Shown: piece by piece, positions 1 to 5,531 of the stretch
Layout: each line of letters begins with the position of its first letter
Position numbering within the stretch: position 1 is the stretch's first letter
Assembly: GCA_012799795.1 (NCBI GenBank)
Contig: JAAZKO010000064.1
Span: 1-6,961, forward strand
Length of the DNA: 6,961 nt
DNA from: Minisyncoccota bacterium
GTDB lineage: Bacteria; Patescibacteriota; Microgenomatia; UBA1400; PJMF01
Direction of reading: 5' to 3'
Made by a program: the position numbers and the translations under genes
Notes under the pieces: generated by a model
Told to the model about the DNA's origin: nothing
Database searches by the model: none
Seen by the model: only the letters and a program-made list of their open reading frames with translations

Positions 1-222
1 AGGGTTTTTAATAGGGTACCCCCCCGGAGGGGTGCTACTGGGTGAGCTTGTGTAATCATTACACGAACGTACAGAGCACACTAAACACGTGTAATAAATT
101 AGGTGGTTAAGAAATTAGTAAATTTAACACCAATTACATCTGGAGAATTAATAAATAGATGTAAATTCCGAATAAGGTCATGAACAGGGAGCCATCCGTT
201 TTTTACTCTAGCGAGAGGCGAG
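1..222. other. Gene-free hairpin-rich region upstream of fbp
   Basis: No convincing gene is visible here. Several short inverted repeats occur in order: ACCCC/GGGGT (18-22 with 29-33), overlapping the palindrome GGGTACCC at 14-21; GTGTAAT-C-ATTACAC (50-64); ACACGTGT (85-92); GGTG plus TTAA against TTAA plus CACC (102-131, one bulge); TTACATCT/AGATGTAA (134-141 with 157-164); and CTCT/AGAG (206-217). It could be a structured leader, the 3' end of an upstream transcript, or an unrecognised non-coding RNA. I find no tRNA T-loop, tmRNA or RNase P hallmark. The window starts inside it, so the 5' boundary is unknown. Confidence 0.4.
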
Positions 223-251
223 TTGATTATTTGACTAAATCATGTTAAATT
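223..251 (+). promoter_or_regulatory. Candidate fbp promoter (near-leaderless start)
   Basis: TTGATT at 223-228 is followed after a 17-bp spacer by TAAATT at 246-251, with TG at 243-244 forming an extended -10. The predicted start point falls at about 258-259, on the A of the fbp ATG, and no Shine-Dalgarno sequence precedes that ATG. A leaderless or almost leaderless mRNA is therefore inferred. Each hexamer matches the consensus at only 4 of 6 positions, so this is a moderate call. Confidence 0.42.
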
Positions 252-258
252 CTCACAC

Positions 259-1272
259 ATGAGATCGGAATTGTCGCATAATGGCGAGAATCATGCTCTG
301 CCCATCAACATTAGTGATCATTTAAGACGCGAGCAGTTGCGTCATCCAGAAGCAACTGGCGCGCTAAGCTCTATTTTAGCTGATTTATCTAGAGTGGCTA
401 AAGAGATTTCTTATTTAGTTAATACAGCAGGTATCAATGGGGCCTATGGCTCAACCGGTAAGATTAACGTTCAGGGGGAGTCAGTTATTAAGCTCGATGA
501 ACAGGCTAATAGACAATTTAAAGATATTCTCAGCAACAACCCTTACGTCGCTGGTTTTGCTTCAGAAGAGGAAATGACTTTTGTACCATTCGCTCCTGAT
601 TCTAGGAGCAAGTATGTGTTGTGGTTTGATCCTCTAGATGGTTCATCAAATTTTGATACCAATGTTTCAATTGGCTCCATTTTTTCAATTTATCAGCGAG
701 TTAGTGATGCAAGAGGATCAGTTAATGAGTCAGATTTTTTACAAGCAGGTCGAGCTCAAGTTTGTTCTGGCTATTTTCTCTATGGCACTAGTACTATGTT
801 AGTTTATACCACTGGCCATGGTGTCTATGGCTTCACTTTAGATCCTAGTGTTGGAGAATTTGTTTTGCCTCAGGATTATGCTAAAATCATGATGCCAGAA
901 TCAGCCCGTACTTATAGTGTTAATGAAGCTTATAGACCACTGTGGTCTCCTCGTATGGTGGCCTTTATTGATTGGTTAAAAACCAGAAATGACGATCCAT
1001 GTGGAGCACGTTATGTAGGTTCACTAGTAGCTGACTTTCATCGCAATTTATTAAAGGGTGGTATTTTTTTATACCCACAAGATGAAAAACACCCTAGTGG
1101 CAAATTAAGACTTAACTGTGAATTGAATCCCTTGGCTTATATAGTGGAACAGGCTGGTGGCCTAGCTACTGATGGTGAAAACAATATTCTCGATATTCAG
1201 CCAAGTAGTTTACACCAGCGATCTCCTGTGTTGATTGGTAGCAAAAATGAAGTTTTAAGCTATATGGGTTAA
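259..1272 (+). CDS. fbp: Fructose-1,6-bisphosphatase, class I
   Basis: This enzyme hydrolyses fructose 1,6-bisphosphate to fructose 6-phosphate, the committed step of gluconeogenesis, in the cytosol with Mg2+. The 337-residue length is normal for class I. Visible blocks are NVQGE near 70-74, the acidic SEEE at 102-105, the metal-binding DPLDGSSN at 124-131, YSVNEAY at 219-225, RYVGSLVADFHRNL at 251-264 with GGIFLYP after it (sugar and phosphate binding), and GKLRLNCELNP at 281-291 followed by EQAGG. Glu288 aligns with the metal ligand Glu280 of the mammalian enzyme. The N-terminal EATGALSSIL segment corresponds to the region that in animal enzymes forms the AMP site, but AMP control cannot be read from sequence alone. 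The ATG at 259 lacks a Shine-Dalgarno site and sits where a transcript from the 223-251 promoter would begin. No convincing terminator follows. All key residues are present. Confidence 0.96.
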   Translation: MRSELSHNGENHALPINISDHLRREQLRHPEATGALSSILADLSRVAKEISYLVNTAGINGAYGSTGKINVQGESVIKLDEQANRQFKDILSNNPYVAGFASEEEMTFVPFAPDSRSKYVLWFDPLDGSSNFDTNVSIGSIFSIYQRVSDARGSVNESDFLQAGRAQVCSGYFLYGTSTMLVYTTGHGVYGFTLDPSVGEFVLPQDYAKIMMPESARTYSVNEAYRPLWSPRMVAFIDWLKTRNDDPCGARYVGSLVADFHRNLLKGGIFLYPQDEKHPSGKLRLNCELNPLAYIVEQAGGLATDGENNILDIQPSSLHQRSPVLIGSKNEVLSYMG

Positions 1273-1343
1273 AGACTGAAGTGTGGGTATTTTTAAGGGT
1301 CTGTGATTGTTTTTTTTTGAATAAAATGATATATATAATATAT

Positions 1344-2120
1344 ATGTTAAAAAACAAAATTTTCATCAAAATTTTAACTTTAATTACTTTCATTATCATG
1401 ATTGTAGTTAATGCTTTAGCCAATATCTTGCCAATCAATGGCATTACTACTGGAGAAGCCTCTGATGCTTATCCCAATTTATTTGCTCCCGCTGGAATTA
1501 CTTTTTCTATTTGGGGTGTGATTTATTTAATGCTTTTTATTTATGTTATTTATCAGTTTTTTGTTAAATCTAAAAAAGTAGAAGCAGTAGTAAATAAAAT
1601 CAATATTTATTTTATTATTTCCTCGATTGCTAATGCCGTTTGGATTTTTCTTTGGCATTATCAGATGCTTGGCTTAAGCGTAATATTAATGTTAGTTATT
1701 CTTTTTTCTTTGATCAAAATTTCTTCGATTAGTAATGAAAAAGACTTTTCACTGAGAGATAAAATCTTTTTTAAAGTTCCTTTCGGAGTTTATTTTGGCT
1801 GGATTACTATAGCAACCATTGCTAATCTCACCACTTTTTTAGTGAGTTTGGGTTGGGCTAACTTTATTTTTCCTGATCAAATTTGGATGATTATTATTCT
1901 TTTGATTGGTATGATTATCGCATCTGTGACGGCAATTAAAGAAAAAAACCTTGCCTACGGATTAGTTCCTGTTTGGGCCTATTTTGGAATTTATTTAAAA
2001 CACAGTTCTCCTATGTTTTTCAATAAGATGTATCCAGATGTTATTCTTACAAGCATTATTTGTATTTTGATTTTTGCTGTGGTGGATATTTATCTTTTAA
2101 TAAATAAAAAATATCTGTAA
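1344..2120 (+). CDS. TspO/MBR-like (tryptophan-rich) integral membrane protein
   Basis: The predicted product of 258 residues is almost entirely hydrophobic, with about eight candidate membrane helices. Motifs reminiscent of the TspO/MBR-related 'tryptophan-rich sensory protein' family include a loop LPINGITTGEASDAYPNLF after helix 1, FSIWGVIYL in helix 2, NAVWIFLWHYQ in helix 3, FGWITIATIAN in helix 5 and PVWAYFGIYLKH near the end. Classical TspO has five helices and about 160 residues, so this is the longer relative often annotated in bacteria, whose ligand is unknown. The open frame extends up to an ATG at 1281, but those 21 extra residues are low-complexity and include a T9 run. The ATG at 1344 begins MLKNKIF just before helix 1 and is preferred. 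There is no Shine-Dalgarno site, and an AT repeat containing TATAAT (1334-1339) abuts it. The Excalibur gene follows after 19 bp. Confidence 0.68.
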   Translation: MLKNKIFIKILTLITFIIMIVVNALANILPINGITTGEASDAYPNLFAPAGITFSIWGVIYLMLFIYVIYQFFVKSKKVEAVVNKINIYFIISSIANAVWIFLWHYQMLGLSVILMLVILFSLIKISSISNEKDFSLRDKIFFKVPFGVYFGWITIATIANLTTFLVSLGWANFIFPDQIWMIIILLIGMIIASVTAIKEKNLAYGLVPVWAYFGIYLKHSSPMFFNKMYPDVILTSIICILIFAVVDIYLLINKKYL

Positions 2121-2139
2121 ATAGTGAAAGGTTTTACTT

Positions 2140-2637
2140 ATGACTGAGCAAAAACAAATTTTCAACGAAATAAAAAATAAAAAAGAGCAAGGGCCATCCA
2201 AAGTGAAAAAATTGCGAGGCAATCGCAAGTTTCGTTTAAGTTTAATTGTGATTTTGATGGCAATTGTGGTCTTTTTATTTATAGTTTGGGAAAAGGCGCG
2301 GATTGCTTTAGTCATTGCTTTTATATTTTTGCTCACTGCTCTTGGATTAGAGGTGTCGCAAAACGATTGGGATTTACAAAAGTTGTGGGAAACCAGATCT
2401 TTTGATCAAGCTAAAATTAGTCGTGATGTTGAAGGTAATTTATTATTTGATAAATTAGGTAACATTGTTACTGATAGTTCTCAGGGTAAAGGAGCTGACG
2501 AATATAATTGTGATGATTTTGCTACTCAAGAGGAAGCACAAATTTTCTTTGAAAAAGTGGGTGGCACTGGCAACGACGTTAATCGACTAGATGGCGATAA
2601 AGACGGTGAAGCTTGTGAAGCTTTACCAAAAAATTAA
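2140..2637 (+). CDS. Two-TM membrane protein with C-terminal Excalibur domain
   Basis: The protein has 165 residues. Residues 1-32 are charged and lysine-rich. Two membrane helices follow at about 33-50 and 54-72, then a linker. Residues 122-160 form an Excalibur domain: YNCDDFATQEEAQIFFEKVGG, then LDGDKDGEACE, with the paired cysteines (124, 159) and the DxDxDG calcium-loop signature. Excalibur domains are found on extracellular proteins, often linked to nucleases or wall proteins. Both ends of the protein should therefore lie on the same side of the membrane, and the cysteine pair and calcium loop suggest that the tail faces outside; this is inference. A clear GAAAGG Shine-Dalgarno (2126-2131) lies 8 nt before the ATG. 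The gene probably shares a transcript with the upstream TspO-like gene. It converges on the regulator gene with only 6 bp between stops. Confidence 0.85.
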   Translation: MTEQKQIFNEIKNKKEQGPSKVKKLRGNRKFRLSLIVILMAIVVFLFIVWEKARIALVIAFIFLLTALGLEVSQNDWDLQKLWETRSFDQAKISRDVEGNLLFDKLGNIVTDSSQGKGADEYNCDDFATQEEAQIFFEKVGGTGNDVNRLDGDKDGEACEALPKN

Positions 2638-2645
2638 GTTTTTTT
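2605..2645 (+). terminator. Weak candidate terminator overlapping the Excalibur stop
   Basis: GGTGAAGCTT (2605-2614) pairs with AAGCTTTACC (2618-2627) across a 3-nt loop, with one G-U pair. A T7 run follows at 2639-2645, but an 11-nt A-rich gap separates it from the stem. The position between convergent genes fits termination, while the gap lowers the score. Confidence 0.35.
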
Positions 2646-3327
2646 AGAATCCATATGAGAGTGCCTGATCTTCTAAATAGATAGTAGAAATCTCTCTTAA
2701 TTTTTGAAAATCGTTAATTATAAATATTTTTTTTGATGAAAAAATAATGCCTTCATTTTCTAATTTTTTTAATTCTAAACTAGCGGTTTCTCTAGAAACC
2801 CCTGCCAAATTAGCAATATCTTCATGAGTTTGAGGCAAGAGAATTTTTACTTTTCTATCTGGGGTGTTTTGACCAAACCTTCTAGCCATAAGTAATAAAG
2901 AAGAGCTAATCTTTTGTTCAGCATTGGATCTAATTAGATATTGGGTTCTAATCATAAAACCCTCCAGGCCGCTAGAAATTCTTTTGGTGAGATCAAATAA
3001 AACTTCTTGATCAGATTTAATAAATTCATGTACCTTTGCTGTTGGTGCTTTTCTTAGTACCACATCAGTCATTGCTTCAAAAAAATAAGTATTGGTTCTG
3101 CCAGTAAGTGTTTCTGTGATGGGAAAAAAACTGTTAGGTTTAAATATATTAATAGTCAATTCCAAGCCCTCGTCATTGAGTGAAAAGGATTTTACGTAGC
3201 CACTGTGCAGGTGATATATATAAATCAGAGGCTCTTCTGGCTGAATAATTGTTTGACCCTTTTTAATTTTTAATTCTGGGTATTTAGCAAAAAAATTTTC
3301 AATTTTTTGATTTAAATTCTCTGTCAT
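2644..3327 (-). CDS. Crp/Fnr-family transcriptional regulator
   Basis: The protein has 227 residues, the usual family length. Residues 20-100 resemble the cyclic-nucleotide-binding beta-roll (LIYIYHLHSGYVKSFSLNDEG, then the FKPNSFFPI turn). A long dimerisation helix lies near 105-135. A winged helix-turn-helix spans about 165-205, with HEDIANLAGVSRETASLEL and then KKLENEGII. The beta-roll lacks the cAMP-binding Arg-Ser of CRP, and the protein has no cysteine, so neither cAMP sensing as in CRP nor an Fe-S cluster as in FNR is likely; the effector is unknown. In the recognition helix the CRP-type Arg-Glu (179-180) is kept, but the position of CRP Arg185 is Leu184. The gene diverges from the fasciclin gene across a 16-bp palindrome, which suggests autoregulation and control of that neighbour. 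The ATG is supported by a consensus -10 only 8 nt upstream. Confidence 0.93.
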   Translation of the reverse strand: MTENLNQKIENFFAKYPELKIKKGQTIIQPEEPLIYIYHLHSGYVKSFSLNDEGLELTINIFKPNSFFPITETLTGRTNTYFFEAMTDVVLRKAPTAKVHEFIKSDQEVLFDLTKRISSGLEGFMIRTQYLIRSNAEQKISSSLLLMARRFGQNTPDRKVKILLPQTHEDIANLAGVSRETASLELKKLENEGIIFSSKKIFIINDFQKLREISTIYLEDQALSYGF

Positions 3328-3335
3328 TCAGGCAA

Positions 3336-3341
3336 ATTATA
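3336..3341 (-). promoter_or_regulatory. -10 box of the Crp/Fnr regulator gene
   Basis: On the minus strand a perfect TATAAT is followed by 8 nt and then the ATG. The expected start point is about 2 nt before the ATG, so the mRNA would be nearly leaderless. No good -35 hexamer is visible. The palindrome at 3346-3361 occupies the spacer and -35 zone, where a bound protein would most simply repress. Confidence 0.5.
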
Positions 3342-3345
3342 ACAT

Positions 3346-3361
3346 TGTTAGCTAGCTAACA
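3346..3361. promoter_or_regulatory. Perfect 16-bp palindrome, candidate Crp/Fnr-type operator
   Basis: TGTTAGCTAGCTAACA is its own reverse complement and has the TGTnA-N6-TnACA layout of Crp-family sites (E. coli CRP: TGTGA-N6-TCACA). It lies in the 97-bp gap between the divergent regulator and fasciclin starts. If the fasciclin -10 is TACTAT at 3383-3388, the palindrome centre is at -41.5, the class II activator position. If it is TATTAT at 3394-3399, the centre is at -52.5. Relative to the regulator's own promoter it overlaps the core, which would repress. Binding by the adjacent regulator is inferred. Confidence 0.6.
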
Positions 3362-3424
3362 GATTTAAATAGTAGATTAACTTACTATATGTCTATTATA
3401 AAAATTTATTCAAGAAAGGAAGAT

Positions 3425-4030
3425 ATGAATAAAAATAATATTTTAGTAATGGGCTTGGTTCTTTTAATTGCGGTAGGAGGAATCTTGCTTTTTAACAATA
3501 ATAATCAATCCGCCATGGAGGAAGGAGACCAAAATATGTCAGACACAATGGTTAATGAAGAAATGCAAGAGAACAACAATCAGGTGGAAGATATGGATCA
3601 AATGGGAATGGATGATGAAGCAAATACTATTGTAGATATTGCTGTTTCTAATCCCAATTTTTCAACTTTAGTAACAGCTTTGCAAAAAGCTGACTTAGTT
3701 GAAGTCTTGGCTGGTGAAGGCCCATTCACCGTCTTTGCTCCAACTAATGAAGCATTTGCTAAAATTCCTGAGGAAACTCTAAATGAGATTTTAGCAGATA
3801 AAGAACAGTTGACTCAGATTCTTACTTATCATGTAGTTGCTGGTAAGGTAATGGCCGAAGACGTAGTTTCTTTAACTTCTGCAACTACGGTTCAAGGTGG
3901 CGATTTAGCTATTGAAGTAATGGGCAACAGTGTCATGGTCAATAACGCCAATGTTATTCAAACTGACATTGAAGCTTCCAATGGAGTGATTCACGTCATT
4001 GATACAGTTTTAATTCCACACAGTAATTAA
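3425..4030 (+). CDS. Membrane-anchored fasciclin (FAS1) domain protein
   Basis: The product has 201 residues from the chosen start. Residues 6-23 form a hydrophobic N-terminal anchor (or uncleaved signal). A flexible Asn-, acidic- and Met-rich linker covers about 24-65, with seven methionines. One complete FAS1 domain fills about 66-198: the NTIVDIAVSNPNFSTL start, the H1 motif GPFTVFAPTNEAF, the central LTYHVVAG and the H2 motif GVIHVIDTVLIP. FAS1 domains mediate adhesion or cell-surface interactions, so an outward-facing anchored role is likely. The frame is open to an ATG at 3389, but AAAGGA (3415-3420) stands 4 nt before the ATG at 3425, and residues from 3425 begin a normal signal sequence (MNKNNILVMG). 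Candidate -10 boxes are at 3383-3388 or 3394-3399, with no -35, consistent with dependence on an activator at the 3346 palindrome. A strong terminator follows. Confidence 0.93.
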   Translation: MNKNNILVMGLVLLIAVGGILLFNNNNQSAMEEGDQNMSDTMVNEEMQENNNQVEDMDQMGMDDEANTIVDIAVSNPNFSTLVTALQKADLVEVLAGEGPFTVFAPTNEAFAKIPEETLNEILADKEQLTQILTYHVVAGKVMAEDVVSLTSATTVQGGDLAIEVMGNSVMVNNANVIQTDIEASNGVIHVIDTVLIPHSN

Positions 4031-4046
4031 AAGCTGATCTATTGAG

Positions 4047-4074
4047 AAAACGGCGCTTGAGGGCGCCGTTTTTT
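4047..4074 (+). terminator. Intrinsic terminator after the fasciclin gene
   Basis: The stem CGGCGC (4051-4056) and GCGCCG (4063-4068) closes a 6-nt loop. It is preceded by AAAA and followed by TTTTTT, so the A and T tracts extend the stem. It lies 16 nt after the fasciclin stop and separates that unit from the promoter of unit A. The A tract on the left could also let it work in the opposite direction. Confidence 0.92.
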
Positions 4075-4099
4075 ATATGTCTTATAATTTTTTATTATA

Positions 4100-4128
4100 T
4101 TGATTATTTTGATATTTTATGATATACT
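4100..4128 (+). promoter_or_regulatory. Promoter of unit A (extended -10)
   Basis: TTGATT (4100-4105), a 17-bp spacer and TATACT (4123-4128) with TG at 4120-4121 give a good sigma-70-type extended -10 promoter. The predicted start is about 4135. The block aligns without gaps to the unit B promoter exactly 1563 bp downstream (21 of 29 positions identical), and both -10 boxes lie 16 nt before the shared leader repeat. Confidence 0.72.
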
Positions 4129-4144
4129 TATTCAGTATTTAGAT

Positions 4145-4210
4145 AGATTTTCTTCAATAAAAACACTGCGTTTTTGGCGAGGAGAATCTAGCTCTTTAAC
4201 ATTCTCACAT
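4145..4210 (+). repeat. Leader repeat, copy A (boxB-like hairpin plus boxA)
   Basis: This 66-nt block is 60/66 identical to 5708-5773. In RNA it can form an outer 11-bp stem (4145-4155 with 4179-4189, including two G-U pairs), a small internal loop, an inner 6-bp stem AAAAAC/GTTTTT (4159-4164 with 4170-4175) and a 5-nt loop. Single-stranded AGCTCTTTAACATTC follows. The hairpin-then-boxA order is that of rRNA operon leaders (boxB-boxA). It starts about 10 nt after the predicted transcription start, so it is a 5' leader element rather than a promoter element. Confidence 0.85.
4191..4201 (+). promoter_or_regulatory. boxA-like antitermination element, copy A
   Basis: GCTCTTTAACA matches the core of the E. 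coli rrn boxA (TGCTCTTTAACAA), the RNA site bound by the NusB-NusE (S10) dimer in processive antitermination. It is identical in copy B and sits directly 3' of the leader hairpin. That it recruits Nus factors here is inferred from sequence identity and position. Confidence 0.7.
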
Positions 4211-4211
4211 G
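4200..4211 (+). repeat. 5' arm of inverted repeat enclosing gene A
   Basis: CATTCTCACATG is the exact reverse complement of CATGTGAGAATG at 5516-5527, immediately after the gene A stop codon. The pair spans about 1.3 kb and encloses the leader hairpin, the ribosome site and the whole CDS. It overlaps the last two bases of boxA. The arrangement mirrors the processing stem around 16S or 23S rRNA. Confidence 0.75.
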
Positions 4212-4218
4212 CTTTTTG

Positions 4219-4283
4219 CTGTGCGCAAAGGTGAGGGTAATTGTGAAAATTTTCCCCACTAAGCGCACAGGAATCTGTGGCGC
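4219..4283 (+). promoter_or_regulatory. Leader A alternative hairpins
   Basis: CTGTGCGC (4219-4226) can pair with GCGCACAG (4263-4270), enclosing further pairing (GTG-GGG against CCC-CAC). The second segment can instead pair with CTGTGgCGC (4275-4283) as a tight hairpin with loop GAAT. The two folds exclude each other, as in attenuators or riboswitches, although no T tract follows directly. The strong Shine-Dalgarno of gene A begins about 25 nt downstream. Confidence 0.5.
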
Positions 4284-4319
4284 TTTCAATCCACCCAAAA
4301 AAAAGGAAAAGGAGTAAAG

Positions 4320-5513
4320 GTGAAAAAGGTAATTTTGCTGTTTGTTGTAATTGTTGTTTTGTTTGGAGGTGGTTTTAGCGCTTTCGCGCAAACCGAAATA
4401 CCTCAGCAAGAGGATTTATTTCTCAGCGGTCTCCAGGTTTCTGGAGATCGTACCACTCACTTGTTGGCGTCCCCGCTCTCGATAGAGCCAGGAGATTGTC
4501 ATGGTTTCTTAAGCCCCTATTTTGAAGGGCCCAAAAGAAATTTATCAGTAAACGAGGATTCTACGAGAATCCAAGTGTACTATGACGAAGATGATGGCAT
4601 GGTATGCGCCATCATCTTTGGTAGTTGGCCTGGCCGCGTCTCAAATGATGGAGTGCAGGAATTTGACTCTGTCATGCGGGTTTATGAGGGATACGATTTA
4701 TTGGAGGTTCAGGATGAACCTTTGATAAGGAGCAATCCTTTTTTGGCTGGAATTCCCTTTCATTTGTATTCCTGGGAGTTGCCAAAGGGAGGAGGAGAAT
4801 ATTATTTCCTCTTTGACTATTTTCAGCAGCAGATCCTTGGGGATTTGCGACTGGGAATGTCTCATCGAGATTGGTCAGGGGTTTTTCGGTCAGAATTGTT
4901 TAAAATTTTTCTGCCGATAATAGTGGTACCAGAACCTGTGGTACCCACACCAACTCCGACCCCGGTTCCGCCAACCCCCACGCCGGTGCCACCCACACCC
5001 ACTCCAATCCCACCAACACCCACCCCAATTCCGACATGTCCAAATTGGACCATCGGAGCAACGGCTCCGGGATTTACGGTCCCACCCCTAACCTATGAAA
5101 TTGGTGGTAACAATTACCCCAATGTGGAGTATTTGTATTTTGGTGAAACAATGGCTGTTAGGATTAAAAATTCCAATGGTACTGTTTCAGATCTTCCCGT
5201 AGGCGGGGAGACCACCGTATACAACGGTGTTGGTCAAGTCGTGGCCGAATATGGCCGCGATGGAAGTTTTGAAGTTGTGGGGGGACAGGGAGTCTTTGGT
5301 GAAGATTTCTTCACCTTTGACTCAAGCTTTGCCTGGCAGGGTATTAACTGCCGAGCCTCGTTCACCATTTGGGATCCGGAAAGGGTCTTAAACGCTTTGA
5401 TTGCTCGCGGTTTTACCCGCGATGAAGCTTTACTACAAATTGTAGATTTTCTTGAGAAAGCCGATATGGCTAATCTGACCCAGGCTGATGTCTGGGAGTG
5501 GGTTAACCACTAA
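4320..5513 (+). CDS. Secreted two-domain protein with PTP linker (gene A)
   Basis: I do not recognise the family. The 397-residue product starts with a Sec signal peptide: MKK, a hydrophobic core to about residue 20, then AFA|QTE, suggesting cleavage after residue 23. Domain 1 (about 24-200) is probably beta-rich and carries C60 and C96. A rigid linker of Pro-Thr-Pro and VPP/IPP repeats spans 203-239. Domain 2 (about 240-350) carries C240 and C344, so one disulfide per domain is plausible. A charged helical tail (about 353-397) begins DPERVLNALIARGFTRDEALLQ; its RGFTRDEAL loop faintly resembles UBA-type helices, but this is weak. The protein should act outside the membrane. The GTG start is set by AAGGAG at 4309-4314, 5 nt upstream. 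The gene forms its own unit, with a boxA leader in front and a paired arm plus GC-rich hairpin behind. It looks richer in G+C than the genes on its left. Confidence 0.88.
   Translation: MKKVILLFVVIVVLFGGGFSAFAQTEIPQQEDLFLSGLQVSGDRTTHLLASPLSIEPGDCHGFLSPYFEGPKRNLSVNEDSTRIQVYYDEDDGMVCAIIFGSWPGRVSNDGVQEFDSVMRVYEGYDLLEVQDEPLIRSNPFLAGIPFHLYSWELPKGGGEYYFLFDYFQQQILGDLRLGMSHRDWSGVFRSELFKIFLPIIVVPEPVVPTPTPTPVPPTPTPVPPTPTPIPPTPTPIPTCPNWTIGATAPGFTVPPLTYEIGGNNYPNVEYLYFGETMAVRIKNSNGTVSDLPVGGETTVYNGVGQVVAEYGRDGSFEVVGGQGVFGEDFFTFDSSFAWQGINCRASFTIWDPERVLNALIARGFTRDEALLQIVDFLEKADMANLTQADVWEWVNH
4926..5036 (+). repeat. Pro-Thr-Pro linker-coding repeat within gene A
   Basis: The DNA consists of C- and CA-rich near-repeats encoding PTPTPTPVPP, then PTPTPVPP and PTPTPIPP units (residues 203-239). 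Such linkers separate extracellular domains and are common in Patescibacteria and Chloroflexota. The repeated DNA could change length by slippage. The antisense Val-Gly repeat frame over this region is only a shadow. Confidence 0.85.
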
Positions 5514-5515
5514 AT

Positions 5516-5527
5516 CATGTGAGAATG
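5516..5527 (+). repeat. 3' arm of inverted repeat enclosing gene A
   Basis: CATGTGAGAATG begins 3 nt after the gene A stop codon (TAA, 5511-5513) and is the exact complement of the arm at 4200-4211. It lies just before a GC-rich hairpin, the same order as in unit B. Confidence 0.75.
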
Positions 5528-5531
5528 AATT

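Noticed and set aside
180..248. 22-codon open frame (ATG at 180, TAA at 246) just upstream of fbp, a possible leader peptide
   Set aside because: Only AAGG at 2 nt spacing precedes it, the codons show no regulatory run, and it overlaps the candidate fbp promoter, so it is most likely chance.
1273..1318. Terminator after fbp (AGAC/GTCT with a T9 run)
   Set aside because: The stem has only 4 bp with a 22-nt loop. The T run alone is not enough evidence.
1281..1343. N-terminal extension of the TspO-like gene from the ATG at 1281
   Set aside because: It would encode a low-complexity stretch across a T9 run before the first helix. The ATG at 1344 gives a normal N terminus.
3389..3424. Upstream start of the fasciclin gene
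   Set aside because: It has no Shine-Dalgarno and overlaps candidate -10 boxes. The ATG at 3425 has AAAGGA upstream and begins a clean signal anchor.
4188..4409. Minus-strand 73-codon frame over the unit A leader
   Set aside because: It runs antisense through boxA, the leader hairpins and the signal peptide of gene A. It has no ribosome site and no recognisable product.
4862..5053. Minus-strand Val-Gly repeat reading frame
   Set aside because: It is the antisense of the PTP linker in gene A. Its repeat nature comes entirely from that linker, and it has no ribosome site.
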